Of a stretch of 57,000 bases of DNA, positions 25,011-33,945 are shown piece after piece. The stretch is from the NCBI GenBank assembly GCA_021325335.1, contig JAJPHJ010000121.1, forward strand, positions 1 through 57,000, read 5' to 3'. Every line of letters begins with the position of its first letter. The stretch's first letter is position 1. Made by a program: the position numbers and the translations under genes. This DNA comes from Pseudomonadota bacterium (GTDB taxonomy: Bacteria; Vulcanimicrobiota; Vulcanimicrobiia; Eremiobacterales; Eremiobacteraceae). Below the pieces are notes generated by a model, which was not told the DNA's origin, searched no databases, and was given only the letters and a program-made list of their open reading frames with translations.

Positions 25011-26194
25011 CTCTGGCGCGGCGCATCGAGGGCAAGCGCCACCATCATGCGGATGCCCGCCTCAAAGGCGGATTCGTCGATCAAGAAGTGCGAGCTGTGG
25101 TGTGGCGTCTCGGGCTGGGCGTCCACCCGCGCACCGAGGAAGAAGTAGCAGCCGGGGCGTTGCTGGAGCATGAAGGAGAAGTCTTCCGCGCCCATGACCT
25201 TCGGGGTTAGACCCACCCGCTGCGGGCCGAGCGTGGCCGCCGCAAGCTCCTTGACATACTCCGCCTCGCGAGGATCGTTCGCCGTCACCGGATAGCGCTT
25301 GAGGTACGTGAAATCGTACTTCGCATTCGCGCTCGCGCAACAGCCGGCAAGCACCGTTTCGATCTTGGCCGGCATCTCATCGCGTAACGCCTCGTTGAAA
25401 GTGCGCACCGTTCCCAATAAGTGGACATCCTCGGGGATGATGTTCGATGCCGTGCCGCCATGGAAAGCGCCGATCGTGATCACCGCCGGTTCGAGGGGGT
25501 CGACCTTCCGGCTCACGAGGGTCTGCACCGAGTTGACGAACTGTGCGGCCGTGACGATCGGATCGATCGTGTGATCCGGCTTCGCGCCGTGCCCGCCTTT
25601 TCCGCGCACGGTGATCTCGATCGTGTCGCTCGTCGCCATCATCGGTCCCGGACGCGTGTGGATGGTGCCGCATGGAAGCTCCGACCAAAGATGCAATCCG
25701 TACACGACGTCGACGTGCGGATCGTCGAGGACGCCTTCGCGCACCATCACGGCAGCGCCACCCTTGCCCTCCTCGGCTGGCTGGAAGCACAGGACGAGCG
25801 TTCCGCACAACTCGTCTTTGCGCTCGGCGATGACGGCGGCAGCGCCCAACAAGATAGCAACGTGACCGTCGTGACCGCAGGCATGCATCTTCCCCGGGAT
25901 GGATGAAGCGAAGGGCAATCCGGTCGCTTCCTCGAGGGGCAGCGCGTCCATGTCGGCCCGCAGCAGCACCGAGCGTCCTGGTTTGCCCGTGCGCAAGATC
26001 CCGACGACGCCCGTCTGCGCGATCTTCGTGCGGACGTCGTAGCCTAAGCGCTTGAGCCGGTCGGCGATGATGGCGGCCGTGCGCACTTCTTCGAAACCGA
26101 GTTCGGGGTGCATGTGGATGTCGCGGCGGATCTCCACGACATCGTTGAGGATAGCCTTGGGAACGGCGATTAGATCGTGCGCGCTGTGTGCCAT
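25007..26194 (-). CDS. M20D-family amidohydrolase
   Basis: 395 residues. A zinc-dependent peptidase/amidohydrolase of the hippurate hydrolase, IAA-amino-acid hydrolase and N-acetyl-diaminopimelate deacetylase group. RRDIHMHPELGFEE, LLRADMDALPLEE, KMHACGHDGHVAILLGAA, FQPAEEGKGGA and the late metal ligand region VMGAEDFSFML are all present; the dimerisation lid lies in the middle (TVRGKGGHGAKPD). Cytoplasmic. Divergent from dusB with a 36-nt gap. Exact substrate not determinable. Confidence 0.92.
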   Translation of the reverse strand: MAHSAHDLIAVPKAILNDVVEIRRDIHMHPELGFEEVRTAAIIADRLKRLGYDVRTKIAQTGVVGILRTGKPGRSVLLRADMDALPLEEATGLPFASSIPGKMHACGHDGHVAILLGAAAVIAERKDELCGTLVLCFQPAEEGKGGAAVMVREGVLDDPHVDVVYGLHLWSELPCGTIHTRPGPMMATSDTIEITVRGKGGHGAKPDHTIDPIVTAAQFVNSVQTLVSRKVDPLEPAVITIGAFHGGTASNIIPEDVHLLGTVRTFNEALRDEMPAKIETVLAGCCASANAKYDFTYLKRYPVTANDPREAEYVKELAAATLGPQRVGLTPKVMGAEDFSFMLQQRPGCYFFLGARVDAQPETPHHSSHFLIDESAFEAGIRMMVALALDAPRQS

Positions 26195-26230
26195 GATTCT
26201 CCCTCGGCCAGCGCGAAGACAGCGAATACG

Positions 26231-27256
26231 ATGAGCTCCGCGCGGCCCCTGGTCATCGCAGGCATTTCCATATTCCCGCCGCTGGCCCTCGCCCCGATGG
26301 CCGGCGTCACCAACGCGCTATTCCGGCGCCTGTTCAAGCCCTTCGGGCTGGGATTGACGGTGAGCGAGTTCGTCTCCGCTCAGTCGATCATTCGCGGCCA
26401 TCAGCGCACGCTCGAGATGGTCGACGTGTATGAAGACGAGCGCCCGACCTCCGTCCAGCTCCACGGCAACGATCCCGCCGTCATGGCGCAGGCCGCCGCC
26501 TTCGTCGAAGAGTGTCGTGCCGATATCGTGGACATCAACTTCGGATGCCCTGCTCCGAAGATCGTCAAGGGTGGCGACGGTGCCGCGCTCTTGCGGGATC
26601 CGGACCTGGCCGTCGCGATCTGCGCCGCGGTGCGAAAAGCGGTGAAGCGCGTGCCGGTGACGGTGAAGATGCGTTTAGGATGGTCGTCCGATAACTACAC
26701 CTACATCGAGATCGCCAAGCGCGCGCAAGCCGAGGGGATCGACGCGTTCACCCTGCACGGCCGCTATGGACAGCAATTCTACAAAGGACAGGCGGACTGG
26801 TCGTATATCGCACGCTTGAAAGAGGCGGTCAGCGTGCCGGTGATCGGCAATGGCGATGTCAAGAGCGCAAGCGATGCGCTCGCGCGCTTGAGCGAGACCG
26901 GCGTCGACGCGATCATGGTCGGACGCGCCACCCTCGGCAATCCGTGGCTCATCCGGGAGATCGCATCGGCGTTGCGCGGTGAACCGAAGCCGGCGGCGCC
27001 CACGGTCTCCGAGCGCATCGACTTCGCGCGCGCACACTTCGATGCCATGATCGAACGGTACGGAGAGAAATCAGGCGTCTTGCAGATGCGCAAGCATCTC
27101 GGTTGGTATCTGAAGGGGATCCAGGACGCCTCGAGCTTTCGCGATCGCATCAATCACGAGGCAAGCCCGGAGGGCGTGCGCGGCTTGCTCGAGGAGGCAA
27201 GAACCCGCCCTCCGGCGGACGAAGCCGCACCCGAGCTTTTATCCGAGGCGGTGTGA
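26231..27256 (+). CDS. dusB: tRNA-dihydrouridine synthase, DusB-like
   Basis: 341 residues from ATG 26231 (MSSARPLVIAG); the open frame reaches upstream but overlaps the divergent gene. FMN enzyme reducing uridines in tRNA D-loops: LAPMAGVTNALFRRL, catalytic C106 in DINFGCPAPKIVKGGDGAAL, KMRLGWSSDNYTY, TLHGRYGQQFYKG, IGNGDVKSA and GRATLGNPW are canonical. The C-terminal helical RNA-binding region contains MRKHLGWYLKG. It probably ends a transcript; a 108-nt spacer follows. Confidence 0.94.
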   Translation: MSSARPLVIAGISIFPPLALAPMAGVTNALFRRLFKPFGLGLTVSEFVSAQSIIRGHQRTLEMVDVYEDERPTSVQLHGNDPAVMAQAAAFVEECRADIVDINFGCPAPKIVKGGDGAALLRDPDLAVAICAAVRKAVKRVPVTVKMRLGWSSDNYTYIEIAKRAQAEGIDAFTLHGRYGQQFYKGQADWSYIARLKEAVSVPVIGNGDVKSASDALARLSETGVDAIMVGRATLGNPWLIREIASALRGEPKPAAPTVSERIDFARAHFDAMIERYGEKSGVLQMRKHLGWYLKGIQDASSFRDRINHEASPEGVRGLLEEARTRPPADEAAPELLSEAV

Positions 27257-27364
27257 CGGCCGTAACTGCTGCAACAATCGGGCCGTCATCCGAGTAGAAC
27301 CACCCGCGCCTGCGCGCAACAGCCGAAAAGAGAAGTAGGCCCCGAAAGGAGCCAGCGAGCAAAA

Positions 27365-27979
27365 ATGGATTCAATCGATCAAGCCGGCGCCCCAGCAGCG
27401 CAGGCGTCCCCACCGGCCTCGCCGCAACCGGTTGCGCCGGCTGCGTCGGCGCCCGCCACCGGATTGAAGCACGCGGGAAGCATCGGCGAGGCGCTCTCAA
27501 ACCTCGCGAGCTACATCCCCGGTTTTGCGGGCTACAAGGCCGTGGAGGACCGGCGCATCGCCGACAAGCAACTGCGCGCCGTCATCGGCGAGCGGCTCAG
27601 CAGGGTGAAGGCGCGGCTCGACCCGCTGATGGATCCTATCTCAAGAGGCGGCAGCATGGACGGACTTGCGCTCATCGACCAGAGCGGGCGCAAGCTCAAC
27701 CGCGTCATCGATCGCATGCGTTTCGCCGACTACGGCTACGCCGCGGTATTCGATCGCGTGCAGCTTGGCGATGCGGAAGTCACGCGGCTCTACGAATACG
27801 ATGCCGGCATCATGTCGCAGCTTGGGTCGTTCGATGATGCCGTGAGCGCGGTGGAGCAAGCGGCGGGCGATCCCGATCGGCTCCGCGCGGCGCTGGCCAA
27901 ACTCGACGCGCTGACAGCCGAATTCGACCGGCGCTTCGAGGCGCGCAAGCATCTCTTCGACGGTCTCCCCACTCCGTAG
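27365..27979 (+). CDS. hypothetical protein, partner of SPFH gene
   Basis: 204 residues. The first 35 are Ala/Pro-rich and disordered. The rest is helical with charged repeats (YKAVEDRRIADKQLRAVIGE, LIDQSGRKLNRVIDRMRFAD) and a coiled-coil-like end (AALAKLDALTAEFDRRFEARK). No membrane segment, signal or Cys. AAAGGAG precedes ATG 27365. It lies 42 nt before the YdjI-like SPFH gene, so the two probably work together; in Bacillus the ydjI region encodes membrane-stress proteins, but this protein does not obviously match one of them. Function unknown. Confidence 0.65.
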   Translation: MDSIDQAGAPAAQASPPASPQPVAPAASAPATGLKHAGSIGEALSNLASYIPGFAGYKAVEDRRIADKQLRAVIGERLSRVKARLDPLMDPISRGGSMDGLALIDQSGRKLNRVIDRMRFADYGYAAVFDRVQLGDAEVTRLYEYDAGIMSQLGSFDDAVSAVEQAAGDPDRLRAALAKLDALTAEFDRRFEARKHLFDGLPTP

Positions 27980-28021
27980 CGGTAACGATCTTGCAGCAAG
28001 CCGGTTAAAGGTGAAGGTGAA

Positions 28022-29083
28022 ATGGCGCTAGGGCTTTCGGTCATCGAGTTTTTCGACAACACCGGTCAGCAGATCGTGCATCGCTGGCCGGAGACAGGCT
28101 CCACGGACATCAAGTGGGGCAGCCAGCTCATCGTGCAAGAGAGCCAGGCGGCGGTATTCTTCCGTGACGGCAAGGCGCTCGACACCTTCACCCCCGGCCG
28201 CTACACCCTCTCCACCCAAAATCTGCCGCTCGTCACCGGTCTGCTTTCGATCCCGTTCGGTGGCACGTCACCCTTCCAGTCCGAAGTCTACTTCGTTTCT
28301 CTCAAGGTGTTCACGAACCAGCACTGGGGAACGGCTGAGCCGATCTTGTTCCGCGACGCCGATTTCTCCATGGTGCGCCTGCGCGCGTACGGCATCTTCA
28401 GCGTGCGCGTTTCCGATCCGCAACTGTTCGTCAACAAAGTCGTCGGTACGGCGAACGTCTACACCTCGGATGCGCTGCAAGATTTCTTCCGCAACATCAT
28501 CGTATCGCGGCTGAACAATCTGCTCGGCGAGCAGATGAAGAGCATTTTGGACCTGCCGAAGTACTACGACGCGCTGGGCGCGGCGGGCAAAGCGCGAGTG
28601 AAAGACGACTTCGCGCAGTACGGGGTGGAGCTCATCGACTTCCTGATCAACGCGATCACGCCGCCGGATGACGTGCAAAAGGTCATCGACGAGCGCACCG
28701 GCATGGGTGTCGTCGGCAACATGGGTCAGTACATGCAATTCAAAGCCGCCAAGTCGCTGGAAGAAGCGGCACAGAATCCCGGTGGTTCGGCAGGCTCTGC
28801 GGCCGGGCTAGGCATGGGCCTCGGGCTTGGCATGCAGATGCCCGGCATGATCAATCAGGCGATGCAGCAGGCAGCGGCGCAAGCGGCGCAAGCACAAACG
28901 GGAAGCGCTCCCGTAGCGAGCACGATCGCCTGCCCGAAGTGTCAAGCGCAGATTCCAGCTGGATCGAAGTTCTGTCCGAATTGCGGCATGGCGGTGGCGG
29001 CGCCGGGCGAGTGTCCGAATTGTCACGCGCACACCACGCCCGAAGAGAAATTCTGCCCGGAGTGCGGCGCGAAACTCGGCTAG
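28022..29083 (+). CDS. YdjI-type SPFH/band-7 protein with double zinc ribbon
   Basis: 353 residues. Residues 1-235 form the SPFH domain variant found in Bacillus YdjI (sometimes labelled virion core protein): VIEFFDNTGQQIVHRWPE, AVFFRDGKALDTFTPGRYTL and VRLRAYGIFSVRVSDPQLFV. A Gly/Met/Gln/Ala-rich linker (about 255-300) follows, then two zinc ribbons, CPKCQAQIPAGSKFCPNCG and CPNCHAHTTPEEKFCPECG. No membrane helix. Such proteins scaffold at membranes, often with PspA-like partners. AAGGTGAA lies before ATG 28022. Confidence 0.9.
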   Translation: MALGLSVIEFFDNTGQQIVHRWPETGSTDIKWGSQLIVQESQAAVFFRDGKALDTFTPGRYTLSTQNLPLVTGLLSIPFGGTSPFQSEVYFVSLKVFTNQHWGTAEPILFRDADFSMVRLRAYGIFSVRVSDPQLFVNKVVGTANVYTSDALQDFFRNIIVSRLNNLLGEQMKSILDLPKYYDALGAAGKARVKDDFAQYGVELIDFLINAITPPDDVQKVIDERTGMGVVGNMGQYMQFKAAKSLEEAAQNPGGSAGSAAGLGMGLGLGMQMPGMINQAMQQAAAQAAQAQTGSAPVASTIACPKCQAQIPAGSKFCPNCGMAVAAPGECPNCHAHTTPEEKFCPECGAKLG

Positions 29084-29125
29084 CCGCGTAGAGGCGGGTC
29101 ACCAGCCGCGGCAAAAACAGCCCCC

Positions 29126-30067
29126 ATGGAATCCCTCACGGCTTCCGCGAACGCGTTCATGCGCTCGGCGTTGCTGGGTGCGGCCGACAATCGTGCGCTG
29201 CAGCGGTTCATGTACCGCCATGGGATGAACCTGGGGGCGCGTCGCTTCGTCGCCGGCGAGACGCTCGACGAGTTCTTGCGCGTCGTGCGCTCCGTCAACG
29301 ATCGCGGAGTTGCCGTCGCTGCCGGCCTCCTCGGTGAGGGCGTCGCGGCCGAGCGCGACGCCGCAAGCGTCGTCCACGAGTATCAGCACATCCTCCGCAG
29401 GCTCGCCAACCTCAGCCTTCGCTCGACCATCGCCCTCAAGCTCACCCACCTCGGGCTCGGGCTGGGCCGCCCCCTCGCGCTCGACAACGTGCGCACGATC
29501 GTCGCGGAAGCAAAGCAGCTGGACAATTTCGTGCGCATGGACATGGAGCAATCGGCGTACACGGACGCGACGCTCACCATCTACCGCACGCTGCGCGAAG
29601 AAGGTCACGACAACGTCGGTACCGTGTTGCAAGCGTATTTGCGCCGCTCGGAGCGCGACCTGCGCGAGCTTTTGCCCCTGCGGCCGAACCTGCGCCTCGT
29701 CAAAGGAGCCTATCTGGAGTCGCACGAGATCGCCTTTCAGAAGAAGTCGGATGTGGATCGCAACTATCTGTCATTGATCGAGATCGCGCTCGCAAGTCCG
29801 GGGTTCACGGCGATCGCCACCCACGACCACGCGATCATCGAGCAGACCATCGCCCTCATCAACAAAGCCGGACTGCCGCCGGAACGTTTTGAGTTTCAAA
29901 TGCTCTACGGCGTGCGGCCGAAATTGCAGGAGCAGTTGCGCGACCGGGGGTATCGCGTTCGCCTGGCGATCCCGTTCGGATCGCAATGGTACCCGTACCT
30001 GATGCGACGGCTCGCTGAAAGACCCGCGAATCTCTTTTTCTTCTTGGGCACGCTATGGCGGCGATGA
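29126..30067 (+). CDS. proline dehydrogenase (monofunctional PRODH)
   Basis: 313 residues, typical of single-domain bacterial PRODH with no fused P5C dehydrogenase. FAD-binding TIM barrel: SLRSTIALKLTHLGLG, VRMDMEQSAYTDATL, GTVLQAYLRRSERDL, LRLVKGAYLES, TAIATHDHAII, FEFQMLYGVRP and the C-terminal PFGSQWYPYLMRRLAERPAN (substrate-contacting Arg pair) are canonical. It oxidises proline to pyrroline-5-carboxylate and passes electrons to the quinone pool. It overlaps the DapA-family gene by 13 nt, or 4 nt with the later start. No P5C dehydrogenase lies nearby. Confidence 0.95.
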   Translation: MESLTASANAFMRSALLGAADNRALQRFMYRHGMNLGARRFVAGETLDEFLRVVRSVNDRGVAVAAGLLGEGVAAERDAASVVHEYQHILRRLANLSLRSTIALKLTHLGLGLGRPLALDNVRTIVAEAKQLDNFVRMDMEQSAYTDATLTIYRTLREEGHDNVGTVLQAYLRRSERDLRELLPLRPNLRLVKGAYLESHEIAFQKKSDVDRNYLSLIEIALASPGFTAIATHDHAIIEQTIALINKAGLPPERFEFQMLYGVRPKLQEQLRDRGYRVRLAIPFGSQWYPYLMRRLAERPANLFFFLGTLWRR

Positions 30068-31011
30068 GCGGCAAGGGCGAACGCTTGACGATCGGAGTCG
30101 TCGCGGCGACGCTGACGCCCCTGCGTCCGGACGGCGCGCCGGACGTCGCAATGCTCGACGCTCATTGCCGCCGGCTTTTGGGCCAAGGCTGCTCGAACAT
30201 CGTGCTCCTGGGCACGACAGGCGAAGCAAACTCGTTCACGCTCGCCGAGCGCCGAGAGATTCTTACCGGGTTGGTCGCGAGCGGCATATCGCCCGGGCAG
30301 CTCATCGTGGGCACCGGATGTTGCGCGATCGCGGACACGATCGCGCTGTCGCGTCACGCTCTCTCGCTCGGCGTCGCCAGGCTGCTCGTGTTGCCTCCCT
30401 TCTATTATAAGAAGGTGAGCGATGCGGGGGTTTTTGAGGCCTACGCGAAGACGATCGAGGGCATCGCGGACGAGCGCGCGCACATCTACATCTACCAGAT
30501 CCCTCAGATGAGCGGTGTGGACGTTTGCGCGGCGCTTGTCGAGCGGCTCTACGAGGCTTTCCCTCAAACGATAGCCGGACTTAAAGATAGCTCCGGCGAT
30601 TGGGCGAAGACGCAGGCGCTGTGCCGCGCGCTCGGAGACCGGATCGATGTGCTCGTCGGCACGGAGACGTTGCTGGTTCGCGCGCTCGATGCCGGCGCTG
30701 CCGGCTGTGTCAGCGCGACCGCCAACGTCAACGCAGCGGGAATCGCCGAGCTTTTCCGCCGCGCCTCGTCTGGCGATGCGACGGCCGGTGTTGAAGCCCA
30801 AGTCAACGGCGTGCGCGCCGCGTTCGAACGCTACCCGATGATCCCGGCGCTCAAGGCATACATGGCCGCGCGCAGCGCTGACGACCGATGGCGCAACGTC
30901 CGGCCTCCGCTCGCACCGTTGGGCCAAAAAGAGACCGATGAACTTGTCGCGGCGGTCGCTACATTGGACGCATCGGCGCGCAAGCAGGGCGCTGGTCTCC
31001 CTAAGAGATAG
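30055..31011 (+). CDS. DapA/NanA-family class I aldolase/lyase, not a true DHDPS
   Basis: 318 residues (ATG 30055) or 315 (ATG 30064). (Beta/alpha)8 barrel: LLGTTGEANSFTLAERREI holds the GTTGE pyruvate-binding loop, and AGLKDSSGDW the Schiff-base Lys. The Tyr motif reads YIYQIPQMSG where dihydrodipicolinate synthase has Y-N-V-P-x-R-T-G: the Arg that binds the semialdehyde carboxylate is missing. It is therefore more likely a 2-keto acid aldolase or dehydratase of another pathway. Co-transcribed between proline dehydrogenase and a class III aminotransferase, suggesting amino-acid or hydroxyproline-type catabolism. Confidence 0.85.
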   Translation: MAAMSGKGERLTIGVVAATLTPLRPDGAPDVAMLDAHCRRLLGQGCSNIVLLGTTGEANSFTLAERREILTGLVASGISPGQLIVGTGCCAIADTIALSRHALSLGVARLLVLPPFYYKKVSDAGVFEAYAKTIEGIADERAHIYIYQIPQMSGVDVCAALVERLYEAFPQTIAGLKDSSGDWAKTQALCRALGDRIDVLVGTETLLVRALDAGAAGCVSATANVNAAGIAELFRRASSGDATAGVEAQVNGVRAAFERYPMIPALKAYMAARSADDRWRNVRPPLAPLGQKETDELVAAVATLDASARKQGAGLPKR

Positions 31012-31037
31012 CGCCCGCGGCGGCGAACCGTGAGTCC

Positions 31038-32312
31038 ATGAAGACCCACGAGGCGCAGGATCAGGCTTCGCTCTTCGACGTTGTCTATGCCGCCTACAAG
31101 GAGTTCATCAACCCGCCGCTCGCGCGTTTTATGAAGATCGCCGGCTCGGGCGTGGAGGTGCGCGCTCGGGGCTGCCATGTCTACGACCATACCGGTAAAG
31201 CATTTTTGGATTTCTGTGGCGGGTATGGGGTCTTCACGCTCGGGTACATGCATCCGGCCGTGGTCGAGGCGGTGCGCGGGCAGCTCGACTCAATGGCCCT
31301 CTCGTCGCGCGTGATGTTCAACGCGCAGACCGCGGCACTGGCAAAGGCGCTCGCCGACCTCGCGCCGGGCGACCTCAAGATCAGCTTTTTTTCGAACAGC
31401 GGCACCGAAGCGGTGGAAGCGGCCCTGAAACTCGCGCGCCTGTCGACGAAGCGCAAGCATCTCGTCTCCACCTTCAATGGCTACCATGGCAAGACGATGG
31501 GAAGCCTCACGGCAACCGGCCGTGATATCTTCCGCGAGAAGTTCGAGCCTCTCGTGCCTGAGTTCGAGCACGTGCCCTATGGCGATCTCGAGTCGCTCGA
31601 GCGCGCGCTGCCCGGCGCCGCCGCGTTCATCGTCGAGCCGGTGCAGTGCGAAGGCGGCGTCGTCGTGCCACCGGATGGTTACCTGCGTGGCGTGCGCGAG
31701 CTCTGCACGAAACACGGCGCGCTGTTCATCGCTGACGAGGTGCAGACCGGGCTCGGACGCACGGGTTACCTGTGGGGCGTCGACTACGACGGCGTGGTTC
31801 CCGACGTGATGACGGCGGCAAAAGGTCTGTCGGGCGGAGTAGTCCCTATCGGCGCGACGATTTCGAAAACCGATGTATGGATGCGCGCTTTCGGCGACGC
31901 GCCGCTCTTGCACACGTCGACCTTCGGCGGCAATCCGCTGGCATGCACGGCTGGGCTCGCGGCGCTCGACGTGCTCGTGCGCGAGCATTTGGTCGAGAAG
32001 TCGAAGACGCAAGGCGCATATCTGCTCGAACAAGCACAGACGCTCGCACGGCGCTATCCCGAGGTGATCGTAGAAGTCCGCGGGCGCGGCCTCGTCGCGG
32101 GCGTCGAGCTGCGCAGCGAGGGATACGGAGGCGTCATCATTCCCGAGTGCGTCAAGCACGGATTGCTCGTCGCCTACACGCTCAACCAGCAGCGCGTGAT
32201 CCGTCTCGAGCCGCCCCTCGTCGTGACCCGTGCTGAGATCGACCAAGCGATCGAGATCCTCGACGGCTCGTTCGCCAAGGCGCGCGCGAAGCTTGGAGCG
32301 CTGTCCGCCTGA
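31038..32312 (+). CDS. class III aminotransferase (ornithine/putrescine type)
   Basis: 424 residues. PLP fold type I, subgroup II: FLDFCGGYGVFTLGYMHP, FFSNSGTEAVEAALKLAR (phosphate cup), STFNGYHGKTMGSLTATG, EPVQCEGGVVVPP, IADEVQTGLGRTG (Asp to the pyridine N) and the Schiff-base Lys in MTAAKGLSGG. The best general match is to putrescine, ornithine or acetylornithine aminotransferases. Next to proline dehydrogenase, an ornithine delta-transaminase giving P5C is attractive but inferred. Its stop overlaps the next ATG as TGATG. Confidence 0.9.
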   Translation: MKTHEAQDQASLFDVVYAAYKEFINPPLARFMKIAGSGVEVRARGCHVYDHTGKAFLDFCGGYGVFTLGYMHPAVVEAVRGQLDSMALSSRVMFNAQTAALAKALADLAPGDLKISFFSNSGTEAVEAALKLARLSTKRKHLVSTFNGYHGKTMGSLTATGRDIFREKFEPLVPEFEHVPYGDLESLERALPGAAAFIVEPVQCEGGVVVPPDGYLRGVRELCTKHGALFIADEVQTGLGRTGYLWGVDYDGVVPDVMTAAKGLSGGVVPIGATISKTDVWMRAFGDAPLLHTSTFGGNPLACTAGLAALDVLVREHLVEKSKTQGAYLLEQAQTLARRYPEVIVEVRGRGLVAGVELRSEGYGGVIIPECVKHGLLVAYTLNQQRVIRLEPPLVVTRAEIDQAIEILDGSFAKARAKLGALSA

Positions 32313-32755
32313 TGCCCTACGTCGAGACCACGATCGAGATCAAAGCCCCCGCGCGCACGATCTACGAACTCGCCAAAGACATGGAGCGTTATCCGGACTT
32401 CATGCCCGACGTGGAGACGGTCAAAGTGCTCGAGCGCAAGGGCAACGAGACCGTGACCCGCTGGAAAACGCTCGTGGAAGAAGCGCCGATCGAGTGGACG
32501 GAAGTCGATATTTTCGACGATGAGAAGACGCGCATCGATTACCGCCTCATCGAAGGCGATCTCGACAAGTTCGAGGGCGCGTGGACCTTCACGGAGCGCG
32601 ATGGGATGACGAAGGTCGTGCTTGGGGTCGATTATGATTTCGGCGTGCCCACCCTCGCCGAGCTCATCGGACCGATTCTGCAAAAGAAAGTGGAAGAGAA
32701 CTCGCAGATGATGCTCAAGGCGCTCAAAGAACGTTGCGAAGGCGGACGAACGTGA
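32312..32755 (+). CDS. SRPBCC (polyketide cyclase / COQ10-like) lipid-binding protein
   Basis: 147 residues. START-like helix-grip fold: opening TTIEIKAPARTIYELAKDMERYPDFMP, central VTRWKTLVEEAPIEWTEVD and C-terminal helix LAELIGPILQKKVEENSQ. The family binds hydrophobic ligands such as quinones and fatty acids in an internal cavity; COQ10 members carry quinones. Coupled to the aminotransferase gene (TGATG). It could as well serve the AAR-like fatty-acyl gene that follows 83 nt later. Confidence 0.85.
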   Translation: MPYVETTIEIKAPARTIYELAKDMERYPDFMPDVETVKVLERKGNETVTRWKTLVEEAPIEWTEVDIFDDEKTRIDYRLIEGDLDKFEGAWTFTERDGMTKVVLGVDYDFGVPTLAELIGPILQKKVEENSQMMLKALKERCEGGRT

Positions 32756-32838
32756 CGGCGAGCAACCGGCCAGGACCGTATCGCCTCGGGTGCGAACGAA
32801 CGCCTTTCCATCGCCCCGCACCCGACCTGAGGTAGGCA

Positions 32839-33945
32839 TTGCGGACGTTCGGATTTCTCATCCATCCCCTTTCGTATGACGACGTGCTGCGGTACGAACC
32901 TAAGGCCGCAGGCAAGGGCATGCCGCTCATCAAGAAGATCCTGGAGTGGATGCCGGCCTACAAAGTCTCGCACGTCACGGGCGTGCGCAGCCTGACGGGT
33001 GAGGAGATCGAAGGCTATTTCATCGCGGTCCCCCTCTTGCCCGAACAATTTCTCGACCTGCCGCGCGCGGACGTCATGGGTCGGATCATCCGAGGCGCGA
33101 ACATCGCGGCCGAACTCGGTTGCGGTATCGTCGGCCTTGGAGGCTTCACGGCCGTCGTCGGCGACGGCGGTCCGACCGTCGCTGAAAATTGTCCGATCGC
33201 GGTGACGACCGGCAACACGTACACCATCGCGGCTGCGATGCAAAGCCTTTTCCGCGGCGCGACCGAGATGGAGATCGAAGTTCCCCAGGCGAGCGCCGTC
33301 GTGGTCGGGGCCACGGGGAGCATCGGCTCGGCCTGCGCGCAGATCCTCGGCAACCGGGCTGCACGCGTGACGCTTGCGGCGCGCAACGCGACGCGCCTGG
33401 CGAAATTGGCGCACGCGATGCAGCCGCACGTGAGCGCGAAGCTCGAATGGACGACCGATATCGGAAACGCGCTGCGGCATGCGGATCTGGTCTTGACCGC
33501 GACCGCGGCCACCTCGAGCGTGGTCGAACCCGAGGACCTGAAGTCCGGCGCGGTCGTCTGCGAGGTCTCCTTGCCGCACGACGTGTCGCGCCGGGTAGCC
33601 ACCGAACGCGACGACGTGCTCGTGACCGAAGGCGGCAACATCCGCGTCCCCGGATCGGTGAATTTCAATTTCGATTTTGGACTGCCGCCCGGCACCTCGC
33701 TCGCGTGCATGGCCGAGACGATGATCCTCACCCTGGAGAACCGTTTCGTCAACTACTCGCTCGGCCGCGGCGTGAACCTGGACAAGGTGCTCGAGATCGA
33801 GCGATTGGCCGCCAAACACGGCTTCGAACTTGCGGGCATGCAGGCGTTTGACAAAGAGGTCACTCCCCAGATGATCGCTCGCGCCCGCGAGCGCGCTCGC
33901 GCCGCCCGTGCCGCATCGCGCGCGGCCGGGGTCGCGTCCTCATGA
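32839..33945 (+). CDS. acyl-ACP reductase (AAR)-like dehydrogenase
   Basis: 368 residues. Layout follows cyanobacterial long-chain acyl-ACP reductase: VTGVRSLTGEEIEGYFI, VGLGGFTAVVG and AVTTGNTYTIAAAM in the first half, a Rossmann NADPH site GATGSIGSA at about 157-165, and C290 in SLACMAETMILTLENRF, which aligns with the acyl-thioester-forming Cys of the cyanobacterial enzyme. Such enzymes reduce acyl-ACP to fatty aldehydes. The start is a TTG with GAGGTAGG just upstream. Its stop overlaps the next ATG (ATGA). No aldehyde-deformylating oxygenase is present, so alkane synthesis is not implied; general annotations may say shikimate or amino-acid dehydrogenase. Confidence 0.78.
   Translation: MRTFGFLIHPLSYDDVLRYEPKAAGKGMPLIKKILEWMPAYKVSHVTGVRSLTGEEIEGYFIAVPLLPEQFLDLPRADVMGRIIRGANIAAELGCGIVGLGGFTAVVGDGGPTVAENCPIAVTTGNTYTIAAAMQSLFRGATEMEIEVPQASAVVVGATGSIGSACAQILGNRAARVTLAARNATRLAKLAHAMQPHVSAKLEWTTDIGNALRHADLVLTATAATSSVVEPEDLKSGAVVCEVSLPHDVSRRVATERDDVLVTEGGNIRVPGSVNFNFDFGLPPGTSLACMAETMILTLENRFVNYSLGRGVNLDKVLEIERLAAKHGFELAGMQAFDKEVTPQMIARARERARAARAASRAAGVASS

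Noticed and set aside
27255-27287. Inverted repeat GACGGCC / GGCCGTC after dusB as terminator
   Set aside because: Only 7 bp, 19-nt loop, no T run; too weak to call.
30055-31011. Calling the DapA-family gene dapA
   Set aside because: The Arg after the Tyr motif is absent and the neighbours are catabolic, so lysine biosynthesis is unlikely.
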